A stretch of DNA of 64,000 nucleotides from Phycisphaerales bacterium (GCA_003597935.1 QZJT01000124.1:62001-126000), one strand, 5' to 3'; shown: positions 9,207 to 18,448, numbered from the stretch's first letter. Made by a program: numbers and translations. Notes: a model not told the origin generated them from the letters alone.

Positions 9207-9656
9207 ATGATCATAGAAACGTCGCGCTTTGGAAGCCTGGAGGTGGACGACGAGCGCCTGCTGGACTTCGAGGAAGGCATCCTCGGGTTCCCGCACCAGC
9301 ACCGCTACGCCCTCATCCAGACGGGAGAGGACAGCGTGTTCTACTGGCTCCAGTCGGTGGACCGGCCGGAACTGGCGTTCGTCGTGTGCGACCCGCGCAT
9401 GTTCGTGCCGGACTATCAGGTGCCGGTGAAGCGCGATGAGATCACTCGCATCGGCATCCGCAACCCGGCCGCCGCCCAGGTGTTCGTCATCGCCAACAAG
9501 GTGGACGGGATGCTCACCGGCAACCTCCAGGGGCCGCTGGTCATCAACGTCGAGAACCGCAAGGCCCGGCAGCTCGTGCTCAGCGAGAAGAAATACGGCA
9601 CCCGTCACCCGCTGGTGCGCGTCGATCAACCGGTGGCCATGGAGCGCACCGCGTAA
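9207..9656 (+). CDS. fliW: Flagellar assembly factor FliW
   Basis: [59 protein letters not shown]; upstream of csrA. Confidence 0.93.
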   Translation: MIIETSRFGSLEVDDERLLDFEEGILGFPHQHRYALIQTGEDSVFYWLQSVDRPELAFVVCDPRMFVPDYQVPVKRDEITRIGIRNPAAAQVFVIANKVDGMLTGNLQGPLVINVENRKARQLVLSEKKYGTRHPLVRVDQPVAMERTA

Positions 9657-9852
9657 GCGGCAGGTGCGCGCCCCCATCGGACGGACGTCTGAGACGTCCG
9701 TGGATCAACCAGACGCCGCGCCGCAGCGCTCCGCCCACGGTCGCCCGCGGCCGGGCGTGCCACGACGCACGGCCCGACCCGGCGCTCGAACGGCGGCGGC
9801 GGACTTGGGCGCGGACGAACAGGCACGAGTGTGGACACGGAAGGAGCCAGGC

Positions 9853-10104
9853 ATGTTGGTGCTATCGCGACAACGCGATGAAACGATCATGATCGGCGAT
9901 GAGGTGCAGATCACGGTCGTGGACATTCGCGGCGACAAGGTGCGGCTGGGTATCGACGCCCCGCGCCATATCCAAGTGCATCGCAAGGAAGTGTATGAGG
10001 CGATTCAGCGCGAAAACCAGGCGGCGGCGCGGCTGAATCCCAGCGAGCTGAACGGACTCGTCGCCGGCGGACCGAGTGCGAATGGATCGCACCGCAAAGG
10101 TTGA
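9853..10104 (+). CDS. csrA: Carbon storage regulator CsrA
   Basis: [52 protein letters not shown], full CsrA signature. Confidence 0.97.
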   Translation: MLVLSRQRDETIMIGDEVQITVVDIRGDKVRLGIDAPRHIQVHRKEVYEAIQRENQAAARLNPSELNGLVAGGPSANGSHRKG

Positions 10105-10271
10105 GACGCCGGCCCCGCCGGGCGTTCCGGCGGCGGGATGCGTCTTGTAGTCTGAATCGGGGGTCTCCACGGCGTCGCGAGGCGATCCGCGGAGAAACCC
10201 AGGCTTGGAAAGCCCCAACCAGAAAGGCCGCGCGACCCGCGGCCCGGTGGGCGGATCACGGAGGATTGCTC

Positions 10272-11699
10272 ATGTCGACCATCAATACCAACGTTCCCGC
10301 GGTGACGGCTCAGCGGCATCTGGCCCGGTCGCAGCGCCAGCTCGGCGTCGCCCTCGAGCGGCTCTCGAGCGGCCTGCGCATCAATCGCGGCGCCGACGAC
10401 CCCGCCGGCCTGATCGTCTCCGAGCGGCTGCGGGCCGAGATCGAGGCGGTCAAACAGTCGATCAACAACACCGAGCGCGCCATCAACGTCATCGCCACCA
10501 CCGAAGGGGCGCTGAACGAGGTGGCCGCCCTGCTGATCGACATCAAGGGACTGACCATCGAGGCCGCCAACCGCGGCGCGTTCTCGGATGACGAGGTCGC
10601 GGCCAACCAGTTGCAGATCGACTCCGCCATCGAGTCGATCAGCCGCATCGCCAACACCAGCACTTTCGCCGGCACCAAGCTGCTCAACGGCGGCCTGGAC
10701 TACGTCACCAGCGGCGTGGTCGACGCCGACCTGGCCGCGGTGGACGTGCTCAGCGTCAAGTTCGGCACGCTCAACAGCATCGGCGTGGACATCGACGTGT
10801 CCCAGTCGGCCCTGACCGCGCAGCTCATCTTCAACGGGCCGATCCCGCTGGTCGAGTCCAAGACGGTGGACGTGGCGGGTCCGGACGGCATCGTCACCCT
10901 GACCTTCCCCACCAGCGCCACCGCGTCCGACATGGTGACCGCGATCAACTCGCGGACGCCCGACACCGGCGTCTCCGCGGTGGACGTGGGCGGCGCGGCC
11001 GTCAGCTTCAACTCGCAGACCTACGGGTCGAGCCGGTTCGTCAGCGTGGAACCGGTACCCGGAGCGCCGTCCTTCGACGTCGAGGATCGCAACGGCGCCA
11101 CCGTGAAGCGCACCGTCGGCCGCGACGCCGTCGCCACCATCAACGGCGTCTCGGGCGTGGGCGATGGGCTGAAGCTCGCCATCAGTTCCGCCAGCCTGAA
11201 GATGAACGTGCTGCTCGATCCGAGCTTCGGCGCCGGGCAGACGTCGTTCGCCATCATCGGCGGCGGGGCGCTCTTCCAGCTCGGGCCGGATGTCAACTCC
11301 AATCAGCAGGAGAACATCGGCGTCAAGTCGATGCAGGCCAACAAACTGGGCAACCGGGTGGTGGGGTTCCTCTCGCAGCTCACCAGCGGCCAGGCTTATG
11401 CCCTCAAGAGCGGCAAGTTCAAGGAGGCGTCGGACATCCTCAACGAGGTGCAGACGCAGGTCTCGGTCCTGCGCGGCCGGCTGGGCGCGTTCGAGCGCAA
11501 CACGCTCCAGACCAACATCAACGCCCTTCAGATCACCACCGAGAACCTGACGTCGTCCGAGTCCGTCATCCGCGACACCGACTTCGCCGAGCAGACCTCG
11601 GAGCTGACCCGCGCCCAGATCCTGGTCCAGGCCGGCAACAGCATCCTGGCCATCGCCAACGCCCAGTCGCAGAACGTGCTGACGCTCCTGGGCGGATAG
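10272..11699 (+). CDS. fliC: Flagellin
   Basis: MSTINTNVPAVTAQRHLARSQRQLGVALERLSSGLRINRGADDPAGLIVSERLRAEI... and C-term NLTSSESVIRDTDFAEQTSELTRAQILVQAGNSILAIANAQSQNVLTLLGG. Confidence 0.97.
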   Translation: MSTINTNVPAVTAQRHLARSQRQLGVALERLSSGLRINRGADDPAGLIVSERLRAEIEAVKQSINNTERAINVIATTEGALNEVAALLIDIKGLTIEAANRGAFSDDEVAANQLQIDSAIESISRIANTSTFAGTKLLNGGLDYVTSGVVDADLAAVDVLSVKFGTLNSIGVDIDVSQSALTAQLIFNGPIPLVESKTVDVAGPDGIVTLTFPTSATASDMVTAINSRTPDTGVSAVDVGGAAVSFNSQTYGSSRFVSVEPVPGAPSFDVEDRNGATVKRTVGRDAVATINGVSGVGDGLKLAISSASLKMNVLLDPSFGAGQTSFAIIGGGALFQLGPDVNSNQQENIGVKSMQANKLGNRVVGFLSQLTSGQAYALKSGKFKEASDILNEVQTQVSVLRGRLGAFERNTLQTNINALQITTENLTSSESVIRDTDFAEQTSELTRAQILVQAGNSILAIANAQSQNVLTLLGG

Positions 11700-11724
11700 C
11701 CACAAGGCAGCTAGGTTGGCAAGC

Positions 11725-11787
11725 GGCCACGCCCGGCGGGGGTGGAACATTGGTTATTGGGTTCCCCACCGGAGCGTGGCCCTGTTT
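11725..11787 (+). terminator. Stem-loop downstream of flagellin (probable terminator/mRNA stabiliser)
   Basis: GGCCACGCCCGGCGGGGGTGGAAC...TTCCCCACCGGAGCGTGGCC inverted repeat followed by ctgtttctc; no clean U-tract. Confidence 0.5.
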
Positions 11788-12425
11788 CTCATCGGATAGG
11801 GTGACGACTGGTTATTGGGGGCGTACCGCTCCGTGCTTGCGCGGATCGGATGCGCCGGGCGGCTTCGCGACAGCATCCTCTTTTCGGAGGTGTGCGTGGT
11901 GCGTACGTCCTTGATAACCGCCGCTTCCCGGGCTCTTCACCGGGCTTGTTACCTCCCGAAGCACAGCAACGGTCATTCTGCGCCCCGCGGGCCGCGACCC
12001 TCCGGTCCGCGTGACGGCCTTGCCACGCCGCCCGCGCGGGCTCGCGGGCTTCCACAAGTGACATGAGCTGCGCCTAGAGATCCTGGCGGAAGAGGCGCTG
12101 GGGGTGCTCGAGGGAGCGTCGGGCCGGCCTCGGCGGGGAGGCGGGACCACCTCCGGATCGCCACGGCAGCTTCGTCGGCGGCGCGTGAATCAGCCTGAAA
12201 TCGCCGGCACGTTCAAGCCGGCCGGCGAACCCGTCGGGCCGGTCCGCGTATACTGACCAGAGGAGGCTTGAAAAGGCACGTGCCGCTTGAGCGTCTGCAA
12301 GGCGGTGAAACCCGAGACGTCCGGCGGCACGCACTTCAGAACTTCGCAGCGGCATGATCTTATCGCGGGCGGCGGCCGGTTTCAAGGCCGGCGCGGCCCG
12401 GACGTGCCGTGAAAGGAGCTTACGT

Positions 12426-12809
12426 ATGAAAGGCTCAGTGTTGCGAAACGCCGCCATCGTGGCGATGGCGTCGACGTCGATGGCGTCGGCGGCCGCGTAC
12501 GTGTGGGTCGGGCTGGGCGGCGGCTACTACAGCGCCGCAGGCAGTTGGAGCTGCTCCGGCGGCGGCTGCCAGACCTACCCGGACTCCACCGACGCGGACG
12601 TGCTGATCTCCAACCCCGGCGCCGTCTACCTCGACGTCGATTCGGAGGTGGACGATCTGACTCTCTGGGCGTCCGGAGAAGTGCTGTCGACCATCGACGG
12701 CCTGGACAGCGTGAACACCGTCGAGGCGGAGACGATCACATTCTCGGGATCGTCGTTCGGCGGCATCGTTCTGACCGGCAGCGCCGTCATCAAGACGGTG
12801 GACCGGTAG
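12426..12809 (+). CDS. Small secreted protein, cassette copy 1 gene 1
   Basis: RBS gaaaggagctt then ATG; signal peptide MKGSVLRNAAIVAMASTSMASAAA; W...G.YSAAGSW...YPDSTDADVLI pattern shared with 57734-58162. Confidence 0.7.
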   Translation: MKGSVLRNAAIVAMASTSMASAAAYVWVGLGGGYYSAAGSWSCSGGGCQTYPDSTDADVLISNPGAVYLDVDSEVDDLTLWASGEVLSTIDGLDSVNTVEAETITFSGSSFGGIVLTGSAVIKTVDR

Positions 12810-12941
12810 ACCTGCGGATCGTCCGCCCGTTCGCGATGAACGGGCGGACGGGCGAGACGTATGTGTGTGTGTAGCGTACTGAAAGCAGGCGAATCGTGAG
12901 GGTTTCACGTCGCCGTCGCGGTCGATGTCGGAGACTACAGG

Positions 12942-14216
12942 ATGATCTGGCTCACAGAGAACAACGACATGGCGCGGAACATGAATCCGGCAAAGGGCCC
13001 GGCGGCGCTCGCCGCCGCCGGGCTGGCGCTGGGCGCGACGCTGTTGGCCTCGGCCGGCGCGTCGGCGCAGGTGCCCGAAGGCTTCGAAATCGTGGAGTTC
13101 GCCGAGGGCGATTACTTCGCCGGTCCACCGCGCATGAACAACTGCGGCCAGATCGTCTATTACCAGCAGGTCGGTCCCGACTGGTATGACAAAGAGGTAT
13201 TCGTCTATGACAACGGACGGATCATGCAGATCAGCCGGACGGACCACGCAGATCGGAGTCCGGATATCAATGACCGCGGCGAAGTGGTCTGGAACAGGCG
13301 TCCGCGCGGCACCCACGGTAAGGACATCGAGATCATGCGATACCGAAATGGCCTGATCGACGTCGTGCAGCGATACGACGACGGCGTGCGCGAACCTGGC
13401 ATTAACGACCTTGGGCACATCGTCTGGCCGCGCTCCAGCGAAGGAGACTGCGAGGCCCCTTTCGTGATCATGCGGCTCGACGAAACGGGGCGAAAGCGAA
13501 TGACGCCGAAAGATGACATTACGGACCAATGGCCACAGATCAACAATCGCGGCTGGATCGCGTGGGATCATACAGATCACTGCCAGAATCCACGGCGCGG
13601 ATACATCCAGTTGTATCGCAGCAGCGAGATCATCACACTGCCGAGCGCTCAGGACTGGAGTCAGCTCACGACGATTAACGACGTTGGGCAGGTGGCCTGG
13701 AGTGCTGACTTCGTCGAACTCTGGGAGAATGGGCGTACTCAGGTTGTGGCTGATCCGGGACGGAACCCTCGCCTGAACAATCTCGGGGATTGTCTCTTCA
13801 TCCGTTGGCATGAGGATAGGAGAGTGTGGCAGACATGGTTGCGCCGCGTCTCGGAAGGTCACGAAGAGTATTTGCGCCTGGTCGATGAACCGCGATGGAA
13901 TACAAGCGGTGACATCAACGACTGGGGCGAGGCGTGCTGGAATTTCCTGACGACTCCTGACCCGCGGAATCTCGCCAGCGGACAACGCATCATGCGGCGT
14001 ACCCGCACGGGCGACGCAGACTTCGATTGGGACGTCGATCTTGCGGACCTGAGCCAGTTCTCCGCCTGCATGACCGATCCGGACTGGGACGAGGCGAACC
14101 AGCGCGGCCCCGAGGACTGCCTGTGCGATTGCCGTTTCCTGGACATCGACCACGACGGCGACGTGGACCTGAACGATTTCGCTCGCTTTCAGAACGCATT
14201 CACTGGACAGAGGTAG
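12942..14216 (+). CDS. Secreted HAF-repeat/beta-propeller-like protein with C-terminal dockerin-like EF-hand pair, cassette copy 1 gene 2
   Basis: Likely ATG 12969/12981 with signal peptide; repeated INDRGEVVW / INDLGHIVW / INNRGWIAW / INDVGQVAW motifs; C-term DADFDWDVDLADLSQFSACM...DIDHDGDVDLNDFARFQNAFTG. Confidence 0.82.
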   Translation: MIWLTENNDMARNMNPAKGPAALAAAGLALGATLLASAGASAQVPEGFEIVEFAEGDYFAGPPRMNNCGQIVYYQQVGPDWYDKEVFVYDNGRIMQISRTDHADRSPDINDRGEVVWNRRPRGTHGKDIEIMRYRNGLIDVVQRYDDGVREPGINDLGHIVWPRSSEGDCEAPFVIMRLDETGRKRMTPKDDITDQWPQINNRGWIAWDHTDHCQNPRRGYIQLYRSSEIITLPSAQDWSQLTTINDVGQVAWSADFVELWENGRTQVVADPGRNPRLNNLGDCLFIRWHEDRRVWQTWLRRVSEGHEEYLRLVDEPRWNTSGDINDWGEACWNFLTTPDPRNLASGQRIMRRTRTGDADFDWDVDLADLSQFSACMTDPDWDEANQRGPEDCLCDCRFLDIDHDGDVDLNDFARFQNAFTGQR

Positions 14217-14281
14217 GCAGGCGTGACGGGTTTCTCACTCGATCACGACTGCTTTTCAGCTATGAAAGGAGCCGAAGGCTC

Positions 14282-15259
14282 ATGAAGATTGACTTTCGTA
14301 CTCTGATTCTGCTCGGCTGCTCGCTGCTGGTGCTGTTCGGCGCGGCAGTGGCGGAGGCGCAGGACAAGACATTCATCGGAGAGGATTTTGACCCGTGGAA
14401 CGTCGGGGCAAGTTGGAATCCGCCCGGCGAACCGGGTCCGGACGACGACGTCCTGATCCCCAACAACGTCGGCAACAGGTACTGCGTCATCCCGGAGGAC
14501 TACACGGACGCCGCGTGCAAGTCGCTGACCATCGAGGCCGGCGCGAAGCTGATCCTGGAGGACGGCTCGCAACTGACGCTGGGCGCCAACGACGCCCCCA
14601 ACAGCTCGAACATCGAAGGGCTGCTGGAGGTCGGCGAAGAGGGCGACCCGCTCAGCGCGGCCACCCTCACCATCGGCGACGATCACACGATGTACGGCGA
14701 CGGCGGCGTGCTGTTCGTCAACAAGCTCAGCACCGTCGACTATCCCGACGGCGAGGATCCCACGCTGACGCTCACCCACAACTGCCAGGGTGAACTCGGT
14801 CCGACGTGCTCGTTCATGATGCGCGGCGGCGGAAACATCGAGGTCGGACTCGTCAACAACGCCATCGTCCGCGCCGACCTGCCCTGGGCGGGAGATCCCG
14901 AAAATCCCTGCCCCATGTATCTTCAAGACCAGCCCAAGAGCGGTTCCGGGAGCTGGCGGGCCAAAGGCGCCGGACAGTTGATCGTGGAAACCTCGGTGAC
15001 CGGGTCGGCCCATTGGCGGCTGAGCAACCCGGCTGACGGGCACGCACCGGAGATCCACGTCGACTCGTGCCTGAACGGACTCAGCGGAGACGTCGACATC
15101 AGGGCTGGGCTTTTCCGGCTCACGGAGACCTTCTGTACCACCGGCAACCTCACCTGGGTCTCGACGGACTACGACTCGACCATCTCCTGGACGTCGTCGG
15201 GCATCTATGCCTTGTTCGGCGTCGACACTGCGTCGAGCTGCCCTTCCTGCGGCAATTGA
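14282..15259 (+). CDS. Secreted beta-helix-like protein, cassette copy 1 gene 3
   Basis: Signal peptide MKIDFRTLILLGCSLLVLFGAAVAEAQ; LTIEAGAKLILEDGSQLTLG; paralogous to 59675-60739; ends SSCPSCGN. Confidence 0.78.
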   Translation: MKIDFRTLILLGCSLLVLFGAAVAEAQDKTFIGEDFDPWNVGASWNPPGEPGPDDDVLIPNNVGNRYCVIPEDYTDAACKSLTIEAGAKLILEDGSQLTLGANDAPNSSNIEGLLEVGEEGDPLSAATLTIGDDHTMYGDGGVLFVNKLSTVDYPDGEDPTLTLTHNCQGELGPTCSFMMRGGGNIEVGLVNNAIVRADLPWAGDPENPCPMYLQDQPKSGSGSWRAKGAGQLIVETSVTGSAHWRLSNPADGHAPEIHVDSCLNGLSGDVDIRAGLFRLTETFCTTGNLTWVSTDYDSTISWTSSGIYALFGVDTASSCPSCGN

Positions 15260-15293
15260 CGCGCGCGCGTCAATTGTCCTCCTGACCCTCCTC

Positions 15294-15330
15294 GCCCGGC
15301 GCCGCCCCCGCGCGACGCCGGGCCTTTTTC
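15294..15330 (+). terminator. Rho-independent terminator after cassette copy 1
   Basis: GCCCGGCG-ccgcccccgcgcga-CGCCGGGC followed by CTTTTTC. Confidence 0.8.
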
Positions 15331-15349
15331 CTGTTCTTTCGAGAGATCA

Positions 15350-15510
15350 CCAGCCCCCGCCCGCCGGCCGTCGCGAGAACGTTGTCGGGTTTCAGGTCGC
15401 GGTGAATGATCCCGCGTTGATGGTGTGGCGGACGGCGTCGCAGACCTGAGTGAGCAGTTCCAGACGCCGCCGGATGTCGAGCCTGCGCCCGCCCGCGTAG
15501 GCCATGATGG
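15350..15510 (-). pseudogene. Relic of a Ser/Thr protein kinase catalytic core, frameshifted
   Basis: Minus strand: IMAYAGGRRLDIRRRLELLTQVCDAVRHT | frameshift | HQRGIIHRDLKPDNVLAT; a single missing C after CACACC explains the shift; no flanking kinase domain. Confidence 0.8.
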
Positions 15511-15783
15511 AACTGGCGCCGTCCCCGGCAAAGCCGGGATGGCGCCCCGCAACGTATGGCGACGGTTGCGTCGACAGTGTGCGTCGTTGCGAGTGAGTCT
15601 CCGCGCGGGCTGACCTGCCTGCCGGCAGGCGGGAGCCCCGCGGCTGGCTGGCTGGCAGGGCCCGCCTGTTTTGTCACGTGCCCGGCCTTCCTGGCTCGTC
15701 CGTGGCATTGGCCCTGCGCCATAACTGCGGTTACGCTCGCCGGCGCTGTGCTGACCGCTTGCCGCAGCGACGGAGCCTGCTAG

Positions 15784-18219
15784 ATGCCCGCCAACTGGCT
15801 GGATGAACTCAACGACCCGCAGCGCGAGGCCGTCACCTATGGCGATGGGCCGCTGCTGGTCGTTGCAGGAGCGGGGACGGGCAAGACCAAGACGCTGGCC
15901 TGCCGGGTGGCGTGGCTGATCGAGCAGGGCGTGCGTCCCGAGCGGATCCTGCTGCTGACGTTCACCCGCCGCGCGGCCGCGGAGATGCTGCGGCGGGCGG
16001 AGCGGTTGGTCGGCGAGGGTTCGACCGGCAAGGTCTGGGGCGGCACGTTTCACGCGGTGTCGAACCGGCTGCTGCGGCTCTACGGCCGCGCCGTCGACCT
16101 GCCGCCCGACTTTACCGTCATCGACCAGTCGGACGCCGGCGACGTGATGAACCTGATCCGCTCCGACCTGGGCCTGGGCGGCAAGGACCGCCGCTTTCCG
16201 CAGCGCGGGACGCTGGTGAACATCTACTCGCGCACCGTCAACGCCCAGCAGCCGCTTGGCGAAGTGGTGCAGAAGCACTTCCCCTGGTGCAAACACGAAC
16301 TCGACGCCATCGCGGACGTTTTCGAGCGGTACGTGGCCCGCAAGCGCGAGCACCACGTGCTCGACTTCGACGACCTGCTGCTCTACTGGAGCGCGCTCAC
16401 CGACACCGAGGGCGCCGGCCGGGCGCTGAACCGCCGGTTCGATCACATCCTGGTCGATGAGTATCAGGACACCAACGCCGTGCAGGCGGAGATCCTCCAG
16501 GGCATGACAAAGCTCTCTCAGAACATCTGCGTGGTCGGCGACGACGCCCAGTCCATCTACGGCTTCCGTGCCGCCAGCGTCCGCAACATTCTCGACTTTC
16601 CGGAGCAGTTCGACGGCACGCACGTCGTCAAGCTGGAGCAGAACTACCGCTCGACTCAGCCCATCCTGGACGCCTCCAACGCGGTGATGGAAAAGGCCAG
16701 GGAGCGGTTCACCAAGAACCTGTGGTCGAAGCGCACTTCGGCCATCAGGCCGGCGCTGTGTACCTGCACCGACGAAACCCATCAGACGCAGATGGTGTGC
16801 GAACACATTCTGTCGCACCTGGAGCAGGGCGTGCCGCTGATGCACCAGGCGGTGCTCTTTCGCGCGTCGCATCATAGTGCGGAACTGGAGATCGAGCTGA
16901 CCAGGCGCAACGTTCCGTTTCACAAGTATGGCGGACTGAAGTTCATAGAAAGCGCACACATCAAAGACGTGGTGGCGGTGCTGCGCATCCTGGAGAACCC
17001 GTTCGACCAGGTGAGCTGGTTCCGCGTGCTTCAATTGCTGGAAGGCATCGGGCCGAAGAAGGCGCGGGCGATCATGGAGCGGCTGATGCTCGACGCCGCG
17101 CGGGAATCCAGCGAGCCGCGGGCTTCAGCCCGCGCGGAGTCACCGGCGGAGTCCGATCTGCGGAACTCGCAGATGCCGCCCGCCGCCAGTGCAGACGCCG
17201 ATGCGCAGTCGGAGGCGGGCGCCGAACCTGATCCTGCGGATGAACTCCTCGACGACTCCGTCGACATCGCGTCATTCGCCGACGCCGACGCCGGTAGTGT
17301 TTCGACCACCGGCACTCCAGCCGTGACCGGACCGCTCGCGCGGCTGGTCGCCAGCCCCCCGAAGCTCGCCGGCGCGGCCGCGCAGTCGCTGCACGCCCTT
17401 GTTGACGTGCTCGCCGCCTGTTGCGGCTACGTCGTCTGCCGGCCCGATGCGAAACCGGCGCCACCGGCGGTCGCAGACGAGCAATCGCGCGGCGTGCGAT
17501 CGGCGGCCGCGTCGAAGTTGGAGCGTCCGCGCGTGCCCGGGCCCGCGACTCGCCGGCGGCACTCGTCCGCTGCCCGCGATCTGGACGCGCCGCGGCTCGA
17601 ACCTGCCGGCTCGAAGCCCACGCTACCCGAGCAGATCGACCTGATCCGCGTCTTCTATGGGCCGATCGCCGAGCGCGTGTACAGCAACGCCGACGCCCGT
17701 TTGCGCGACGTCGAGCAACTGTCGCACATCGCCGCCCGCTTCCGCTCGCGCCGTCGCTTCGTGACGGATCTGACGCTCGACCCCCCGGCCGCGACCAGCG
17801 ACCTGGCCCAGCCGCCCTTCCTGGAGGAGGACTACCTGGTTCTCAGCACGATTCACTCCGCCAAAGGGTGCGAATGGGACGTGGTCCATATCATCCACGC
17901 GGCCGACGGCATGATTCCCTCCGACATGGCCACCGGCTCGGAGGAAGAGATCGAAGAGGAACGCCGACTGCTGTACGTGGCCATGACGCGGGCGAAGGAC
18001 ATGCTCTACGTCTACTTTCCGCTGCGCTACTACCACCACCGCTTCGGCGCCAGCGACGCCCACAACTACGCCCAGTTGACGCGATTCATTCCGCCCGAGG
18101 CGTATCGCCTGTTCGAGCAGCGGGTCAGTCGTTCCATCGACGACGACCTGGCGGATGGGGATGACTCGGGCGAATCGTCCGACGTGTCGGCCCGGCTGAA
18201 CCGGCTGTGGACGCGATGA
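15784..18219 (+). CDS. UvrD/PcrA-family ATP-dependent DNA helicase
   Basis: LNDPQREAVTYGDGPLLVVAGAGTGKTKTLACRVAWLI (Q motif/Walker A), VDEYQDTNAVQ, GDDAQSIYGFRAA, LSTIHSAKGCEWDVV, RRLLYVAMTRAKD. Confidence 0.95.
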   Translation: MPANWLDELNDPQREAVTYGDGPLLVVAGAGTGKTKTLACRVAWLIEQGVRPERILLLTFTRRAAAEMLRRAERLVGEGSTGKVWGGTFHAVSNRLLRLYGRAVDLPPDFTVIDQSDAGDVMNLIRSDLGLGGKDRRFPQRGTLVNIYSRTVNAQQPLGEVVQKHFPWCKHELDAIADVFERYVARKREHHVLDFDDLLLYWSALTDTEGAGRALNRRFDHILVDEYQDTNAVQAEILQGMTKLSQNICVVGDDAQSIYGFRAASVRNILDFPEQFDGTHVVKLEQNYRSTQPILDASNAVMEKARERFTKNLWSKRTSAIRPALCTCTDETHQTQMVCEHILSHLEQGVPLMHQAVLFRASHHSAELEIELTRRNVPFHKYGGLKFIESAHIKDVVAVLRILENPFDQVSWFRVLQLLEGIGPKKARAIMERLMLDAARESSEPRASARAESPAESDLRNSQMPPAASADADAQSEAGAEPDPADELLDDSVDIASFADADAGSVSTTGTPAVTGPLARLVASPPKLAGAAAQSLHALVDVLAACCGYVVCRPDAKPAPPAVADEQSRGVRSAAASKLERPRVPGPATRRRHSSAARDLDAPRLEPAGSKPTLPEQIDLIRVFYGPIAERVYSNADARLRDVEQLSHIAARFRSRRRFVTDLTLDPPAATSDLAQPPFLEEDYLVLSTIHSAKGCEWDVVHIIHAADGMIPSDMATGSEEEIEEERRLLYVAMTRAKDMLYVYFPLRYYHHRFGASDAHNYAQLTRFIPPEAYRLFEQRVSRSIDDDLADGDDSGESSDVSARLNRLWTR
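17110..17141 (+). repeat. Family A palindromic repeat inside the helicase CDS
   Basis: AGCGAGCCGCGGGCTTCAGCCCGCGCGGAGTC, identical to 8861-8893. Confidence 0.92.
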
Positions 18220-18448
18220 CGGCGTCGTCCTCATGGCCCGCGGCGCACCGCGCCGCATCAGGCACTCACCCAAAGCTACTCACAACGGTCTGGACTGCCG
18301 TCCCCGTGTCTTTTTTCTCCCGGCAGGAAGTTTGCCGCGGTAGCGCGAAATCCGCCCTGTTGGCTTGAGTCGCGGGCGACGCCCGCGCTCAGACGTCAGC
18401 TTCATCCGCAGTGACGCTTCAGCAGATCCCACGCAGCACACGCGCGCG

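Noticed and set aside
12435-14153. Minus-strand 572-aa ORF (and similar long ORFs at 839-1921, 10005-11750, 15205-17034, 19465-21459, 27422-29404, 36128-37795, 40259-42349)
   Set aside because: All lie opposite well-supported genes and have composition typical of GC-driven spurious frames.
14282-15259. PEP-CTERM or similar exosortase substrate
   Set aside because: No C-terminal TM helix or basic tail; ends ...SSCPSCGN. Same for 59675-60739 (...VCGGN).
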